Program-made: the position numbers and the translations under genes
Part shown: positions 1-11,472 of the stretch, in pieces
Layout of the letters: every line of letters begins with the position of its first letter
How positions within the stretch are numbered: position 1 is the stretch's first letter
The notes under the pieces: generated by a model
Told to the model about the DNA's origin: nothing
What the model saw: the letters and a program-made list of their open reading frames with translations, nothing else
Databases searched by the model: none
NCBI GenBank assembly: GCA_921293015.1
Contig: OV121094.1
Span: 2,346,764 to 2,410,763, forward strand
Direction of reading: 5' to 3'
DNA from: Phorcus lineatus
Lineage: Eukaryota; Mollusca; Gastropoda; Trochida; Trochidae
DNA length: 64,000 bases

Positions 1-1
1 C

Positions 2-268
2 CGTCGTGGAATACAATGTATTAGAAAAGGTGTTTGTGACTATGACAATTCTGACACTAAATGTTCTTTATGTAATGTAACTGAAGATGAAATGCATATT
101 ATATATCATTGTCCAATGTATCAAACTCTGCGTGATGATGTACCGGTATTATTCAGTCACAAGAAAAATATAAAGAGTCTTATGTATTTAATGGAATCAA
201 ATGATCATATGTTCCTCATGGGAAAATTCTTATATAACGTGTTTCGTGTACGAGGAGAAATCCTTTAA
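2..268 (+). CDS. C-terminal end of a non-LTR retrotransposon ORF2 (5' part outside window)
   Basis: The frame is open from the window edge to TAA at 266-268, 88 residues. Residues C21, C24, H32 and C37 form a C-X2-C-X7-H-X4-C knuckle, followed by a conserved Pro and a charged tail. This zinc knuckle downstream of the reverse transcriptase domain is typical of ORF2 in several LINE clades (established knowledge); the reverse transcriptase itself lies outside the window. The frame shows no internal stop, so the copy may be fairly young. The clade cannot be decided from this piece. The following 3' UTR and pentamer tail support the call. Confidence 0.75.
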   Translation, partial: RRGIQCIRKGVCDYDNSDTKCSLCNVTEDEMHIIYHCPMYQTLRDDVPVLFSHKKNIKSLMYLMESNDHMFLMGKFLYNVFRVRGEIL

Positions 269-378
269 TACGCATGTGTATAAATTTTCTTGTGTTACAT
301 CTAATGTATTGTATTATGGGTCAAATGGCCTTGAAACAATAAAACCATTGAATTGAATTGAATTGAATTGAATTGAAT
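269..378 (+). mobile_element. LINE 3' UTR with AATAAA and (ATTGA)n tail
   Basis: A short AT-rich 3' UTR follows the ORF2 stop. It has an AATAAA signal at 338-343 and then a pure ATTGA pentamer run to about 378. A short microsatellite instead of poly(A) is the usual 3' end of CR1/L2/RTE-like elements, so this marks the true 3' terminus of the insertion. Confidence 0.75.
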
Positions 379-699
379 ATAAAACACAGCTCTGTGGATG
401 AAGGAACCCTTAGCAAGGAATAACCAAACTTAATTATTTACTTCTTAGTTACGAAGTTACACACTTATTGTTTAATATTGTTTTAATCTTGGAAGATATA
501 TTCAAATCTGATGAATTGGGAAAACTCATGTCCTTGCCCAAATGACTCTTTGTTTCGTAAGGCATAGATGAAAGATATCGTTTCGCATTCTTTTAACATG
601 CTTCCGATTACTAGATACCATATCGCCATTCCATTTTTGGGAAATATGTATTATATCAGTTTTTTTTCATGAGTACTTTTCCGATAGGACACATATACA
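379..699. other. Unassigned AT-rich sequence
   Basis: No gene, repeat or signal recognised between the LINE tail and the first duplicated unit. Confidence 0.5.
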
Positions 700-2128
700 A
701 TTGTTAGGTATTGTCACAGCGTGTTATTCGTCTTCATGATATGGCAAAGAAAACGATTAAATCTTCTAAAATGGCTCATAAAAGATCAAAAGAGGCGGAC
801 AAGATCAAATCAATATAACCCAATGTTTCCGCCAACAGAACATGACCACATCAGAGAGATTTTCTCGACACAGTTTTGTTTCGGTGGGGGCGATAACACT
901 TCATCATTGATGATAGTGATCACGGATAGTGACTTGTTCTTGTTTTGCCTTTGTGACTATTTTCTATACGTGAATCAACAATGTTGACATATTGTCCTCA
1001 GAGCATTGATAAGTGTATGTCCTCATCGTTTTATGTGATTTGAATGTATTAGTGGGTCGCAGTGTTAAACATATTTACATCATACCCTGATAATTTTGTT
1101 TTAACTAAATGGTTCTGTGCATAAGGATTTGCCTAGTTTTTATAAGTGACTCTAGTAAACATGACAAGCTTCAAAAGTCATAAATTTTTATCTGAAACCA
1201 AAGCGTTCAAATATTGCTAATTTGGACTATGAAGAATCATTATGTTACTGTCGATAAACTCTTGTTATTCCTGCGTAATAATTACAATAAAAATGGCCCT
1301 TATCCATTATATACATTTGAGTTTAGTTGTTAGCTTATTGACACCATGAGCTATCTATATTTATTTATAGAAATATTCCAAGCTGTCTAGTGTTTAGTTA
1401 TGTGTCATTGAAATTCCGTCGTGGCAATAAATGGTCACCTGAATGTATTATCGAGACTATAAACAGAAATGCAAAATAATAGATATGTTCAGTAGCATTG
1501 ACTCAGGGTTAAAGATCAGCTAGGTCTCATAGTCATGACTTCTTCGTTTCCTTAGTGAAATAGAGATAGCTTGTTAGATATGGCGACACATGTGTAAGTG
1601 GTTGTATAAGAAAAAATATTGAAATGAGTCACAATTTATTGAAGCTGGTGTTAATTTCCGTATTGCTATCAAAGCTTTGTATATGTTGAGACATGTGAGA
1701 AAACTGATGAGGTCTTTTACCAACGCTACTCACTCTCATCAAGAAAAAAGATTAACACATAAGATTATCAATCGAATTATCAAATCTACCTTTTTGCAAG
1801 AAAATGTTTTTCAACCTTTTCAATAAAGCGGTTCAAAGCCTTAAGGGCTATAGAACTGATTTTGCTTTTAATTTTTTATTTCATGCAACTTTAGAACTAC
1901 TAAAAACAAATAAAACGCATCATTAGCCATTATTAGAACTACTTTATTCAAGATGATTAATGTGATCAATTTTGTCTTCATGATCAAAGGAATCATCTCA
2001 TGAAAGAGGTTATATATACACACTTCATCAAACATTATATATCAGCTTGTCATTGTAAAGAAATAACTCAGGAATGGTTGAAAAGACACCTTCTGCTTGG
2101 GAGCTCTTCTTTGAAGAATATTTTACTT
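700..2128 (+). repeat. Decayed segmental duplicate, copy A (left part)
   Basis: About 140 bases at 752-890 are nearly the same as 25156-25295 (copy D), including the shared string ACATGACCACATCAGAG. Further landmarks follow in the same order as in copies B, D and E: a TACCCTGATAAT block at 1083 (as at 25650), a GATCAGCTAGG block at 1512 (as at 7212 and 30342), and a CACCTTCTG/GAGCTCTT block at 2086-2106 (as at 26205-26225). No long frame is preserved. A 68-88 codon frame at 721-987 overlaps the conserved stretch but is not kept in other copies. Confidence 0.6.
771..845 (+). pseudogene. Frame-broken copy of a 24-codon conserved frame
   Basis: ATG at 771 and TGA at 843-845 correspond to the start and stop of the intact 24-codon frame at 25176-25250. 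A one-base loss near 795 and a one-base gain near 822 leave the total length the same but bring an early stop. Whether the frame was ever translated is not shown. Confidence 0.25.
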
Positions 2129-2302
2129 AAGAAATAAAGTTCGCTCTACCCCAATGTGTTTTGTAATAAAGTATAGTTTTGCCCTGAACTATTATAGTTA
2201 AAGCACGAGGACGGTAGTCCGAGTGCTTTAACGTTATGATAGTTCAGGGAAAAACTATACTTTATTACAAAACAGACTGGGGTAGAGCGAACTTTATTTC
2301 TT
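2129..2302. mobile_element. Fold-back element (78-base inverted arms)
   Basis: The arms at 2129-2206 and 2223-2302 are near-perfect reverse complements around a 16-base centre, so the whole element folds into one hairpin. It interrupts copy A just after the GAGCTCTT block. The matching place in copy D (about 26230-26250) has no such insert, which supports a later insertion. It has no coding capacity, in keeping with a fold-back or MITE-like element. Confidence 0.75.
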
Positions 2303-3429
2303 TTTTAAGATGCTAAAATGATCTGAACGGGGACCACTCTGATTTCAATAATCTCGAAATAAAATATAGTGTTTATATTGCTCACATTCATAATCCATGA
2401 ACAGGGCTAACTGCTGGCAATTCCAAGTATGGAACCCAACCCCTAGTTTAAAACGACATTTAGTTGGTTAAAGCTTTGATTACTGCAGTTTTGCAGTTTT
2501 GCAGTTTTACAGTTTTACTTTTTCATATATTCAATTTTGAATTATATTTTCTTCTTATTTTTTTTCTTTAAAAACTTAAACAAACAAATGAACACCTCTT
2601 GTTTTTTTAAAAACTTTACTTTTACAAACTCGTGTCGTGCGATTATGCAGTGCGGGGCACATTGCCCATACAAGGCTTATCACGTGGTTATCATTCCACA
2701 ACGAATTATGGGTATTGTTTGTTTTGGAAGCGTGATGGCGGACTGAATCTGGACATCTATTTTTTTTAGCTGCTGTCATAAACGTTGAAGGTGATGCTTT
2801 AATCTCTTATATAAGCAGAATTACTTAATTATTAGGTTGACGTTATCACATTGAACCTGGTAGAGAACGGTTGACGTGAACCAACGGGGCGCCGTGACTT
2901 GACGTGAAACAACGCGGTCACTCGACAGTCGACAAGCATTTGCTTTCCATTCTTCTTTCCGGTAAATAGAACTAGATGATTCGAAACTAGTCTCCATTAA
3001 AAGAAACATTATCGGGAAAATCGCCACTACGAGAAACATTGAAAGGGATAAGACATGTTGATCGAAAGAACCGAGATGAAAGGTTACCAAGGACGCGTGA
3101 TCACGAGGGGGCAGCGGGGAAGAGCGGATATAACGTCATTCAATTGTTACGTCTTGAAAAAACTATACCTTTGTCTGATAAAGTACTTTATTTTCGATTG
3201 TTCTAACCGATAGGCATCTTAGAATACCTTATATGGAATATAATTTTCTTTACCATGTATTTTATTATGTTACATAAGATTTTAACAGTTTGAAGTCAAT
3301 GGGAGTACAATTTTTAAAAAATTGTAAGGAGAGACTCACTCATTCTCATTCTCATTCTATATCATGCCAACTCTGTTACAAATGAGTGCATTAAATTTGC
3401 AAAACATGTTACGAGCATACCCATTATTA
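2303..3429 (+). repeat. Copy A, poorly conserved middle part
   Basis: Mostly unassigned. It includes three perfect and one changed 8-base repeat (GCAGTTTT) at 2485-2516 and two direct repeats of TTGACGTGAA-CAACG at about 2869 and 2898 in a locally GC-rich patch. The end of the stretch has a short ATTCTC run near 3339-3358. No gene seen. Confidence 0.35.
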
Positions 3430-3720
3430 TTGTTCAGTTAATACAGTATCAAAACAAGCAGAAGTCCTGCTCATTGCTTGAAAACACGAAATAAACTAAT
3501 ACGAAAATAAATAAATAAACTAATACGAAATTTGGTTGAGAACAATAATGTATTTCAAGTCTTGAACCTGAGTAGAATATGTGCAAAGAAATGTCTTTTG
3601 TCATTCGCCTTTGTCTTGTTCTGTTTTTGCATTGCAACACCGACACGACATTTACTTCAAGAAAGACAACAAATTACAGTAAATCTTCATTACCACAGCA
3701 GGATGTCTCGTCTTCGCTGA
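3430..3720 (+). pseudogene. Signal-peptide-like exon remnant of copy A
   Basis: The block lines up with 27690-27960 of copy D: AGCAGAAG-CCTGCTCA at 3458, then a lysine/cysteine start and a hydrophobic run. Read in the frame matching copy D it gives KKCLLSFAFVLFCFC, close to KKCLWPFTFVLF in D, but the aligned ATG at 3580 is shifted by one base. From that ATG a 49-codon frame (MCKEMSFVIRLCLVLF start) reads to TAA at 3725-3727. It ends in the shared AGTAAATCTTCATTACCAC block. It is probably a decayed signal-peptide exon; function unknown. Confidence 0.3.
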
Positions 3721-3727
3721 AGCATTA

Positions 3728-4617
3728 AAACCCGCAGTACTGTTCCCATTAGACGCTATACACGATCAAATGAGTAAGTCATTGGTCTTATTCAAAGTGA
3801 GGTTTCAGCAGAGTTATTCATACGGGATATGTGATCAAGTTGCATTTATTATATAAGTGCTAATAACACTCAGACTTGTTTAGTTAAACTTACCATTAAA
3901 ATCAGACCTTTGATAAAAATGCAACATTTAAAACAAGCTCATACTTTACGGGTTTCAAGACATTTCAAATTTCAGAAATGGTATGAAAATGAAAGTATGA
4001 TAGCTAGATCAGTTTTAATTTATCATGTTAACAAACAGATATCTCTAATAGGGACCGGATAATTTATCTACCACATTATATTCTATTCTGAAGTCACAAC
4101 TTTATTATGTCATGAGGTGTTTGAAATAATAACATAGTCAGTTGTGTACTTTTGGTGTAAAAAGGTTATGACGTCTTGTAGTTAGGAGTGGTGATGTTGT
4201 AAAAAGAACTGACATGTGTTACTTTTTTTATCAAAATTCCATAATTGATAGATATCACATTTAACAACCAAACGAAGTTCTTATTTACTCAAAGTCTAGA
4301 TAGAGGTTATTAATTTTTGAATGAACAACATGCTACATTTTAGCATGTTGTAGCATGTTATGTTGTTTAGTGTAGGCCAGAAGTGAGATGCGTAACTCAG
4401 CACGTTGCAGAATGAGTTTATGTGTCACACAAATGAAGCTCTTTATTACTTATATCGATGTGCACTTTTATATTAGTATTGGCTTGTAATTCTTTATAGC
4501 GTTTCTAGCCAGACATTGTAGAAATGCTATAAAGAACGGTTGGTATGTTATCAAATTTATCCTAGACTTTATAAGAGCATTTGTCAGACCGCCAGCACCA
4601 ATCGGAAGAGAATGTTT
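3728..4617. other. Unassigned AT-rich sequence with a palindrome at 4325-4365
   Basis: No gene seen. At about 4325-4365 the words ACAACATGCTA and TAGCATGTTGT form a small inverted repeat followed by another TAGCATGTT. Confidence 0.4.
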
Positions 4618-4980
4618 TACGTTTGCTGAATGGATGCAGCATTAGAACATATGCATGTTGGTCTCTGGTTTCTTCACCGCTCTTTGACTAACAACATACA
4701 CTCACCGGCAAATGAAACATCACCAGTAAAACGGAAAGGTATAAACGAGCTACTGCAAATTTTCTTTACATCCTCTGTTCACCTTTCTCTGAAAATGTGC
4801 AGTGGCTGAATAGATGCAGCATTTGAACATAAGCATGTTGGTCTCCGGTTTCTTCACACCTTGTTTATCTGTGACTTACAAAATACACTCACCGGCAAAT
4901 GAAACATCACCAGTAAGAAGGAAAGGTATAAACGAGCTACTGCGAATTCAAATATCACCTGTTCATCTTTTTAGAAAAAA
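4618..4980 (+). repeat. 180-bp tandem duplication
   Basis: Two direct copies start at about 4625 and 4805. Both contain CTCACCGGCAAATGAAACAT and a following GGTATAAACGAGCTACTGC, with a few substitutions and one larger difference in the middle. No coding frame is shared by both units. Confidence 0.85.
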
Positions 4981-5289
4981 GTGTTTTTAGAAGTAGTTGC
5001 TTTGGTATGTCCTCAACAAGGCAAGACGAAGACGAGATTTTCAGTTCTGGCAGTTCTTGACATGGATATAGAAACCAACATTATTTTGATATCATGTAAT
5101 GTGACTGAGATATGGAGGGACACAATATTTTCAATAATGGTGGTCTTTATTTCCATATTATGTAAATTTTAAGATGATGACAGAATGGCATCATTCAGAT
5201 TCTAATAGAGTACACCTTAAAGGTGTAGAAACAGCAAAACCTCTGCCATCTGCCACCGGTCTATAAAGCCTGTCGCTTTATCAGAACAG
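4981..5289. other. Unassigned sequence
   Basis: A 63-codon open frame runs from a GTG at 4981 to 5172 but has no ATG start, no homology I recognise and no conserved partner in the matching place before copy E. I do not call it a gene. Confidence 0.4.
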
Positions 5290-6636
5290 AACCTCATATT
5301 TCAAAATGAAATACCTTTAATTATTACTTTCAGAAAATACTTTTATATTTTTCCCTTGAGACAGCATTGCATTGAGATATTTTTTATACATGGTAATCAA
5401 TTATAGCGAGAATATGTTTGCATTGCCATGTGTTATCTCTTACATTATTTGCCTCAAGTCGTAACTTCATTCTACAAAAACATAGAACTTCAATTAAGGA
5501 TGATGCTTCTTAACACCAATGATCATCAATAGTGGAGGAAGTTCACCCTGATCAATTTCAGTTGTTCCTTTAAGATCAGGCTGTAATTACATTAAGTGCT
5601 TTAGTAACATTAGTCTCTTTCCAGCTATTGTTACTGACGTATGTAAATATGTATTTCATTTGTCTTGACAAAGGATTGTTACGCTAAGAGGTTATCGACC
5701 ACACATGTAGGTGATGCCAGGTTGGTACTTGTAGTCTATTTAGTATTCATAGCAGTTAGGCTGTGTGAAATGTCGTTATCACTACAAGGTGTTTTGAGTG
5801 TGTAAGAATACGAAAGTAAAACATTTGTTTTGACAATAAAAGTTACCCATGATGATGCGATTCAATTCCCGGAGATGTATTTCGTTCCTTATTCTCATTA
5901 CTAATTAAATAAAACACCACGCTTATATTCCATACCCAATCAAGCATTTCATTTCATTTATTCTTTCAAAAAAAATATAATTGATTGTTTAGTAATTTGC
6001 AGTCAAAAATCTTGAATTAAAATTTTAAGATATCAAACATTGTAGTCTCCTGATTAGCTGAAAAAGAGCAGTGTATTAAAGGTTGGTAGTTTTATGAACT
6101 TGGATTAGCCGGAGTACGTACTGGTAGTCATTCATTATTCATATCACGTTGGCTCTGTTGAATGTTGTTATCGTTACTATTCATCCTTAATGTATAGAAA
6201 TACGAAATTACAACACCTAGTCATTGCAGTGTTGATAACCCATGTTACCGATAACATATGGGTGTTCATTAAATGTTTTTATACAGTGATTTCAATATTC
6301 GTTCTTCGATTATGATTACCTTCTGCGACAACTAGACCAAGATCTAACCACGCGTATATATTTCCCATCACATATGCATGATTTTGCAGTTGGACTTCCT
6401 ATAATACGTAATCGTAAATGAAATACGAATGAAGATATCAATTATTCTATTTCGATACCAGCCAAAAAAGAGCTAGGAGTTTTATGTATTGATGTTTCGA
6501 TACAACTTGGATAAGCTTGATATGTACTCTTGATTAACCTGGAAGAGATTTGAGCTACTGCTAGGCTGCCATCGCATGTTATTTCCCTTAATTTTATATG
6601 GAACATGACGATATCGTCCACTATGTCTCTTAGAGG

Positions 6637-6704
6637 ATGAAGAGGATTAAAAAAGGTTTGTCAATACTTCAATACAGGTTAATGTTTCTCCTTGCCACAC
6701 ATGA
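6637..6704 (+). pseudogene. Frame-shifted copy of the conserved short frame
   Basis: ATG at 6637 aligns with the ATG of the intact 22-codon frame at 29779 and TGA at 6702-6704 aligns with its stop. Two extra bases in the A-run near 6650 and a three-base loss break the frame. The C-terminal words (NVSP--HT then stop) are still visible in the old frame. Confidence 0.25.
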
Positions 6705-8154
6705 CCACATCAGAAATATTTTCTCGACAAAGTTCTGTAAAGATTGGACTGATAGAAATTAATCATTGATCAACTTAGGCCTGAAGGCTAATGTCATGTA
6801 CTTGTTTATGCCTTTGCAATTTTGCATGTGTGTCAATCAACAATGTTGTAAGATTAGGACGAGTGCCTTATGATTTGAATACATACATGTTACATTTGAA
6901 AAATGATTTCATGAAAATTGTTAAACGTAAGGCGACATGGTGCATCTGGGTTTTTTCATGCGTTTAGCTGACAATGAGCTATGACCCATGATACAATTTG
7001 TGCATTTAAATCTAGATTCAAGTTCGGTGACACTATGTGTTATATAGAGATGGTGTTCTAGCCTTTCATCTGAATACTGATTTCTAGTGGTTAGATCTAA
7101 GTCATTGAAATGCCCTCTTGGCAATAAATTTGGCACAGAACCTATGATGTAAAGTATAAAGAGAATTCAAGATAAGAGAATGGTTCCGTATTAATGACTT
7201 AGGGTCGGAGATCAGCTAGGGCTCGTATTCATAATGCCTTTGTAAGTAACCTAAAACAGAGATATAGTTTGTAAAATGCGGCCGATATCGAAAAAGCATG
7301 ATGGTTGCTCATAGGCAAAGGATTATATATTATGTTTCATTTAACTCACAACTATCAAACACAACTAAAAACGCCCTGTTAGCTCTAGTGAGAATCGCTT
7401 TACTCAATACAACTAATTTGATAAATTTGTGTTTTCTTAAACGATATGATCAAAGAGATTATATCATCGAACAAACAGTTTGTATTCACTTCATCAAAGA
7501 TTTACTAAGATTGTAGTTATTAAGTAATAAATCAGGACCAGATCAAAGAAAAACAACTTCTTGAAAGCTCCTTTTTGAAGGATTTAATGTGTCCATGCTT
7601 TTCAAATCTTTTGACACTGAGGTTAACTTTCTCTTGTGTTAGAATGATATTGAGATATTTTACAAGCGTAATTATAAGTAAGAATGTAGGGAGAAACCAT
7701 CCCGTGCTCGCAAGGTAATGACTGAAATGAGGTTAGTGCGCTCGATTCAGATTCATGTAAACATGTATTTGAGTTTTGGATGACAAATGTAAGCCGTTGA
7801 TGATAAAATGTTGAATAACATGATATCGCGACAGATATACAAAGTGAATGAAATAAGTATGCACCCTGACATGCACCCTAATTAGCCTCAAGAATGCTAT
7901 ATCCGCTCGTATCGTTGTCTTCCGGTTTCTTGTACGCTATGATTGATCTTTAACATCGTCATTAGCCCTGAATGTTTTCAAAAGTTTTGACATAATGAGG
8001 TGATATATCCATTCTGTTTTATTTCCCATTTTTTAAAAATTTCCATTACTTTCAATTTCAAGAAACTTCTTTCGCGCAACCAGCAGCCTGGCATGAATCG
8101 AATCTTTTCTAACAGAGTCACTGCTTCCTGCCCAAATTGTGTTTGACTGTAAAA

Positions 8155-8275
8155 TTGATATATTCTTCATATTCTTGTATTCCGCACAGCCAAAATTGTA
8201 TTTCAATACTATTTTACTCTGGGCCTTGAGGCCTCCAATATTGAAATAAAGGCTTTGACTTTGAAATGTTAATTT
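8155..8275 (+). mobile_element. Possible LINE 3' end fragment
   Basis: GGGCCTTGAGGCCTCCAATA followed by TGAAATAAAGGCTTTGACTT at 8221-8265 has the form of the hairpin and AATAAA-like end of L2/CR1-type LINEs. It resembles the layout at 318-343 (GGCCTTGAAACAATAAA). No ORF2 piece precedes it, so it would be a strongly 5'-truncated copy. Confidence 0.4.
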
Positions 8276-8433
8276 AGGGGTACATATTCACTACATACAA
8301 ACCTAAAATTAAAAAACAGAATGAAATTATCTTCAATCTAACATAACGTATTAGAAAAATAATGAGAACCTTCTTGCGCATCAGCAATATTATAAGATCA
8401 AACTAGCACAGACCGGTTCCACTTGCTAACGAA

Positions 8434-8526
8434 GTGAGGTTATATGAGGTTTAACGCCGCTTTCAAGAGTATCTCACTTATATCACCAATGTTGATATTA
8501 TTGCAGGGAGAAAGCCCCCAACACAG
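8434..8526 (-). mobile_element. SINE 3' fragment (minus strand)
   Basis: On the minus strand it reads GGCTTTCTCCCTGCAATAAT, then the TAAGTGA block, AAGCGGCGTTAAAC and a CTCAC-like tail. These are the last 90 bases of the SINE family complete at 49033. The tRNA head is missing (5' truncation). Confidence 0.8.
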
Positions 8527-9289
8527 GCGGGGTGAGATGGAAGCTTTTTACAATAATGAAGAATAACTTTGCTTCTCTTCATATGTTGAATAGCTGCTAG
8601 TATAATGGTACGAAGGCTTTGAAGCGAGCTCGATTTGAAATTGAATTTAGTAAAAATTGCACTACATTCAACCCAAAAATATATTTTTTTAAAAACTGGT
8701 TGAATTTATCTATCTAATGGCACTAAAATTATAGGTTTCCAGAATGACAGTTACATTTTCGATATTGAAATCGAATTTGCCCGTGTCTATAAAAACAGGA
8801 AGTTAACCGAATGCAGTTTGTATGCTTTCTCGGACGAATGTGAATCGGTCGTACATATTTAGAAGTAATTATCAGCGAAATAATCATTTCAAAATTGATA
8901 TGAGTAACCAATCAAAAAGCAGTATTTTCGTTCTAGTTTTCTTGTCATGTTAGAATGGAATAATATCTCCCTATCTGACGTCCTGGCAGAACGCAACGTT
9001 CTCCTGTAGTCTGAAGCACTTGACAACGTGAGGTTAATAACAGGACTGATTATCTTATTAATAGTGACGAACCTGAAAGAAATCAGGAAACACCTTTCAG
9101 TATATGGAATGTATGGCAATTCACGTTTCTTTCTTTATAGGCCCTTATTTCATAAAACTCCCCTAGTAATTAGGGCACCCTTAACCTAAAGTTATAAAAT
9201 TGAACTACGATCACCTTAGTCTAAAAGAGATATGTGCAAATGAGCCCTTGACTATCAGCGTTGCTTGATTAATTTCCATCTGTATACAT

Positions 9290-9640
9290 GTAAGTCAGTT
9301 AGAATTGATCCAAGTCCACAGCTTCATATGGGAATCTACTGAGGATAAGAATATTGCCCTATCTTGTTGTGAATAGTTGCTTCAGCTGATGCATTAACCA
9401 CAACTTTATCTCAGTACATACGAGTATGGTGTGTGTGGTAGGCGTGCGTCCGTGTGTGTGTCGAAGCATTATGATGAACCGATATCATGTAATATTTGAC
9501 GAACTGTTAATTAAATAGTATTTAATCAGTAATTCATAATTTTCCAAATATACAGATGTTAGTGAGTAAGAATTGATACGATTTCACAGCTTCAAATGGA
9601 TCATTTTGAGGATAAGTATATTGCCCTATAAGGGTTCTTT
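9290..9640 (+). repeat. Internal duplication at the end of copy B
   Basis: The block around 9292-9370 (AGTCAGTTAGAATTGAT, CACAGCTTCA, GAGGATAAG, ATTGCCCTAT) returns at about 9560-9632 with moderate divergence. A GT-rich microsatellite lies between at about 9430-9462. The same block also occurs once in copy E near 32130-32200. Confidence 0.6.
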
Positions 9641-10385
9641 AAATTTTATCCATCGGTAGAAAAATGAGTTTTTGTTTGGAAGAAAGAATGGTGTGGCAGG
9701 ATCATGTCATATTTGACATGTTGTAAAGCTTATTTATCAGGTGCATTCCTTAAAATGGTCGTGGTTCCTCCAGAGGACCACCACTTAACTGCATACCGTA
9801 TCGTGGTGTGGTGGTACGGTTTTCGTGCAACAAAGACCTCGAGAGCTCACCCAGCCGGAGATTATATGCTTCTGTAGGGTAACACAAGTTAGACTGATCG
9901 ACGGGTAGAAGCCAGACCAAACTTAAATCTTTCTAAAACCTTCTTTTCGTATCTCACTGTGTCTTTCTTTCCTTAAGGAAGCATAATGAAGGCATATTTA
10001 CACTATTTGAGTATACATATTTCATGAGTACAAAAAGTAATTTTATTTGACAATTTTATGAAATCGGTAACAGTGTTTAAAAAGGTACCATGACCATTTA
10101 CTTCATAGATTAAAAAGGTGTTTAAGTTGGCTTACCTTTCATGAAATGTTTACAATCAGACCTAACGACGACAAAGTGGACACCGTCCACGATCATCCGT
10201 CTGGTCAGTGATTAACGAAGGTTGCTACAGTCTATTCAGAACACGATTCATTGAAGTAAGTTACAATTTCACCTGATTGTTAGTAAAGATAATAGAGGAG
10301 TCTTCACGGACGGTACATTAAGGTGATGGAAGTTTAATGTACATGGCTAAAAATTTCTCTACCCTAGGGGTGGGGCACGGGTGGT
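9641..10385. other. Unassigned; GC-richer patch at 9750-9920
   Basis: The patch at 9750-9920 (TGGTGGTACGGTTTTCGTGC, CTCACCCAGCCGGAG) is GC-rich against its surroundings and starts with an inverted pair GTGGTTCCTC / GAGGACCACCAC. It may be the 5' end or an internal piece of a transposon. No frame or TIRs define it. Confidence 0.3.
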
Positions 10386-10807
10386 GGGACTGAGATAGGG
10401 CAGTGCTTAGCGCGTTCGGTTTCGGATTAAGCAGCGCTCAAAGTCATCCTTAAAAAAAGGCACAACTAAAAATCAACTCTTACAAAAAACCTTTGGGGTT
10501 TGGCTGGTTAAACACTCATGAGGTATGTGGTTCGAATCCCGCCAGGGGCTTCTCAACTTTGAAGAATAGAACTGATCGACACGCAGTAAGGTTTGGGTGC
10601 AATGCTTCGCTGAATTTCAGCCCAGTACCACCCTTGGTTCGCTAGTACCAGCCGATGCTCGCAGGTTTCCCCGCAATGCATAGCCACAATGGTGTTACTG
10701 GCTTTCTCCCTGCAACTATACTAGCAGCTGTGATATTAGTGAAATACTCTTGATAGCAGAGTTTAACTCAAATCTTCTCACCTCACCCCCCCCCCCCCCC
10801 CCCCCCC
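10386..10807 (+). mobile_element. tRNA-derived SINE, interrupted by a nested insert, poly-C end
   Basis: The head has a degenerate A box (TAGGGCAGTGC) and an intact B box (GGTTCGAATCCC at about 10529), then the family body (GGTTTGGGTGCAATGCTTC, CCGATGCTCGCAGGTTTC, GGCTTTCTCCCTGCAA). Its end is CTCACCTCA running into 22 C residues (10786-10807) in place of the normal CTCAC tail. An 89-base insert separates A box and B box, so this copy could not use its internal promoter normally. Confidence 0.85.
10432..10520 (+). mobile_element. Small mobile insert inside the SINE head
   Basis: About 89 bases from CAGCGCTCAAAG to GGTTAAACACTCATG split the tRNA head between its two boxes. The same sequence (CAGCGCTCAAAA ... 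CTCTTACAAGAAACC ... GACTGGTTAAACAA) stands alone at 12814-12890, so it is an independent mobile unit. No clear TIRs and only a 2-3 base target duplication can be seen. Confidence 0.7.
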
Positions 10808-10968
10808 ATCTTAGTATAGTTATTGGTGTATTGACTTGACTGTAGATAGAAATGATTCCCTCTGTCTGTTTTTTTGTTCATTACCACAATGATAATAATA
10901 AATTGTCTTGCAGTTTGCTATTATCATTAAAATTATGAAATTCAATAGAAGTACTGAAAGAAGAAGAA

Positions 10969-10971
10969 GCG

Positions 10972-11027
<56 letters not shown>

Positions 11028-11138
11028 TGTAGAAGTAGAAGTAAAAGAAGAAGAAGTTGTTGTTTTTAGTAGTTGTTGTAGTAGTAGTTTTAGCAGTGCT
11101 AGTAATAATTGGAGCATGGTAGTAAAGACGTGATGTTA

Positions 11139-11196
<58 letters not shown>

Positions 11197-11205
11197 CAGT
11201 AGTAG
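10969..11205. repeat. (AGT/TAG)n microsatellite in two tracts
   Basis: Trinucleotide TAG runs occupy about 10972-11030 and 11141-11200, with degenerate AGT/AAG-rich sequence between. The 78-codon minus-strand frame over the first tract (poly-Thr/Ser) is a by-product of the repeat. Confidence 0.95.
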
Positions 11206-11460
11206 TTTTTGTAATACCTTTTATAAGATTGTTATCCAAATAGACCAATGTCTTTAAGTAATTATTAAATAATTATCACAGTAAGCAATTGCATTAAAAG
11301 AACTATATTCCTGAACAAGATATTATGGGAGAAACGTATTTCTTATAATTGAATCATGTAATCTTACATACACTAACATGTGTGTACTTTTATTTACTAA
11401 TTCGTCAAATATCAATTTTATTCTGTCACCATCCTGTTAAATCAGCGTATATTACTCCGC
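11206..11460. other. Unassigned AT-rich spacer
   Basis: Nothing recognised; it ends in a short (TC)n run at about 11459-11474. Confidence 0.5.
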
Positions 11461-11472
11461 TCTCTCTCTCTC

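Larger units (their letters stand above)
5290..9420 (+). repeat. Segmental duplicate, copy B (best match to copy E)
   Basis: Copies B and E match in order over about 3-4 kb. Shared landmarks (B/E) are TCATATTTCAAAATGAAAT at 5293/28981, CATTAAGTGCTTTAGT at 5590/29296 and ACATGACCACATCAGA at 6699/29843. The series continues with GATCAGCTAGG at 7212/30342, TCATTTAACTCACAAC at 7337/30479, GCTATATCCGCTCGTATC at 7897/31808 and GTTAGTCAGTTA-like text at 9293/32130. Divergence and indels are large, so the duplication is old. No long frame survives in either copy. Confidence 0.8.

Noticed and set aside
721-987. 88-codon plus-strand frame
   Set aside because: It starts at a non-ATG codon. It overlaps a conserved duplicated block, but copies B, D and E have early stops in this frame.
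10881-11117. 78-codon minus-strand frame rich in Thr/Ser
   Set aside because: It is the reading of a TAG/AGT microsatellite, with no non-repetitive coding part.
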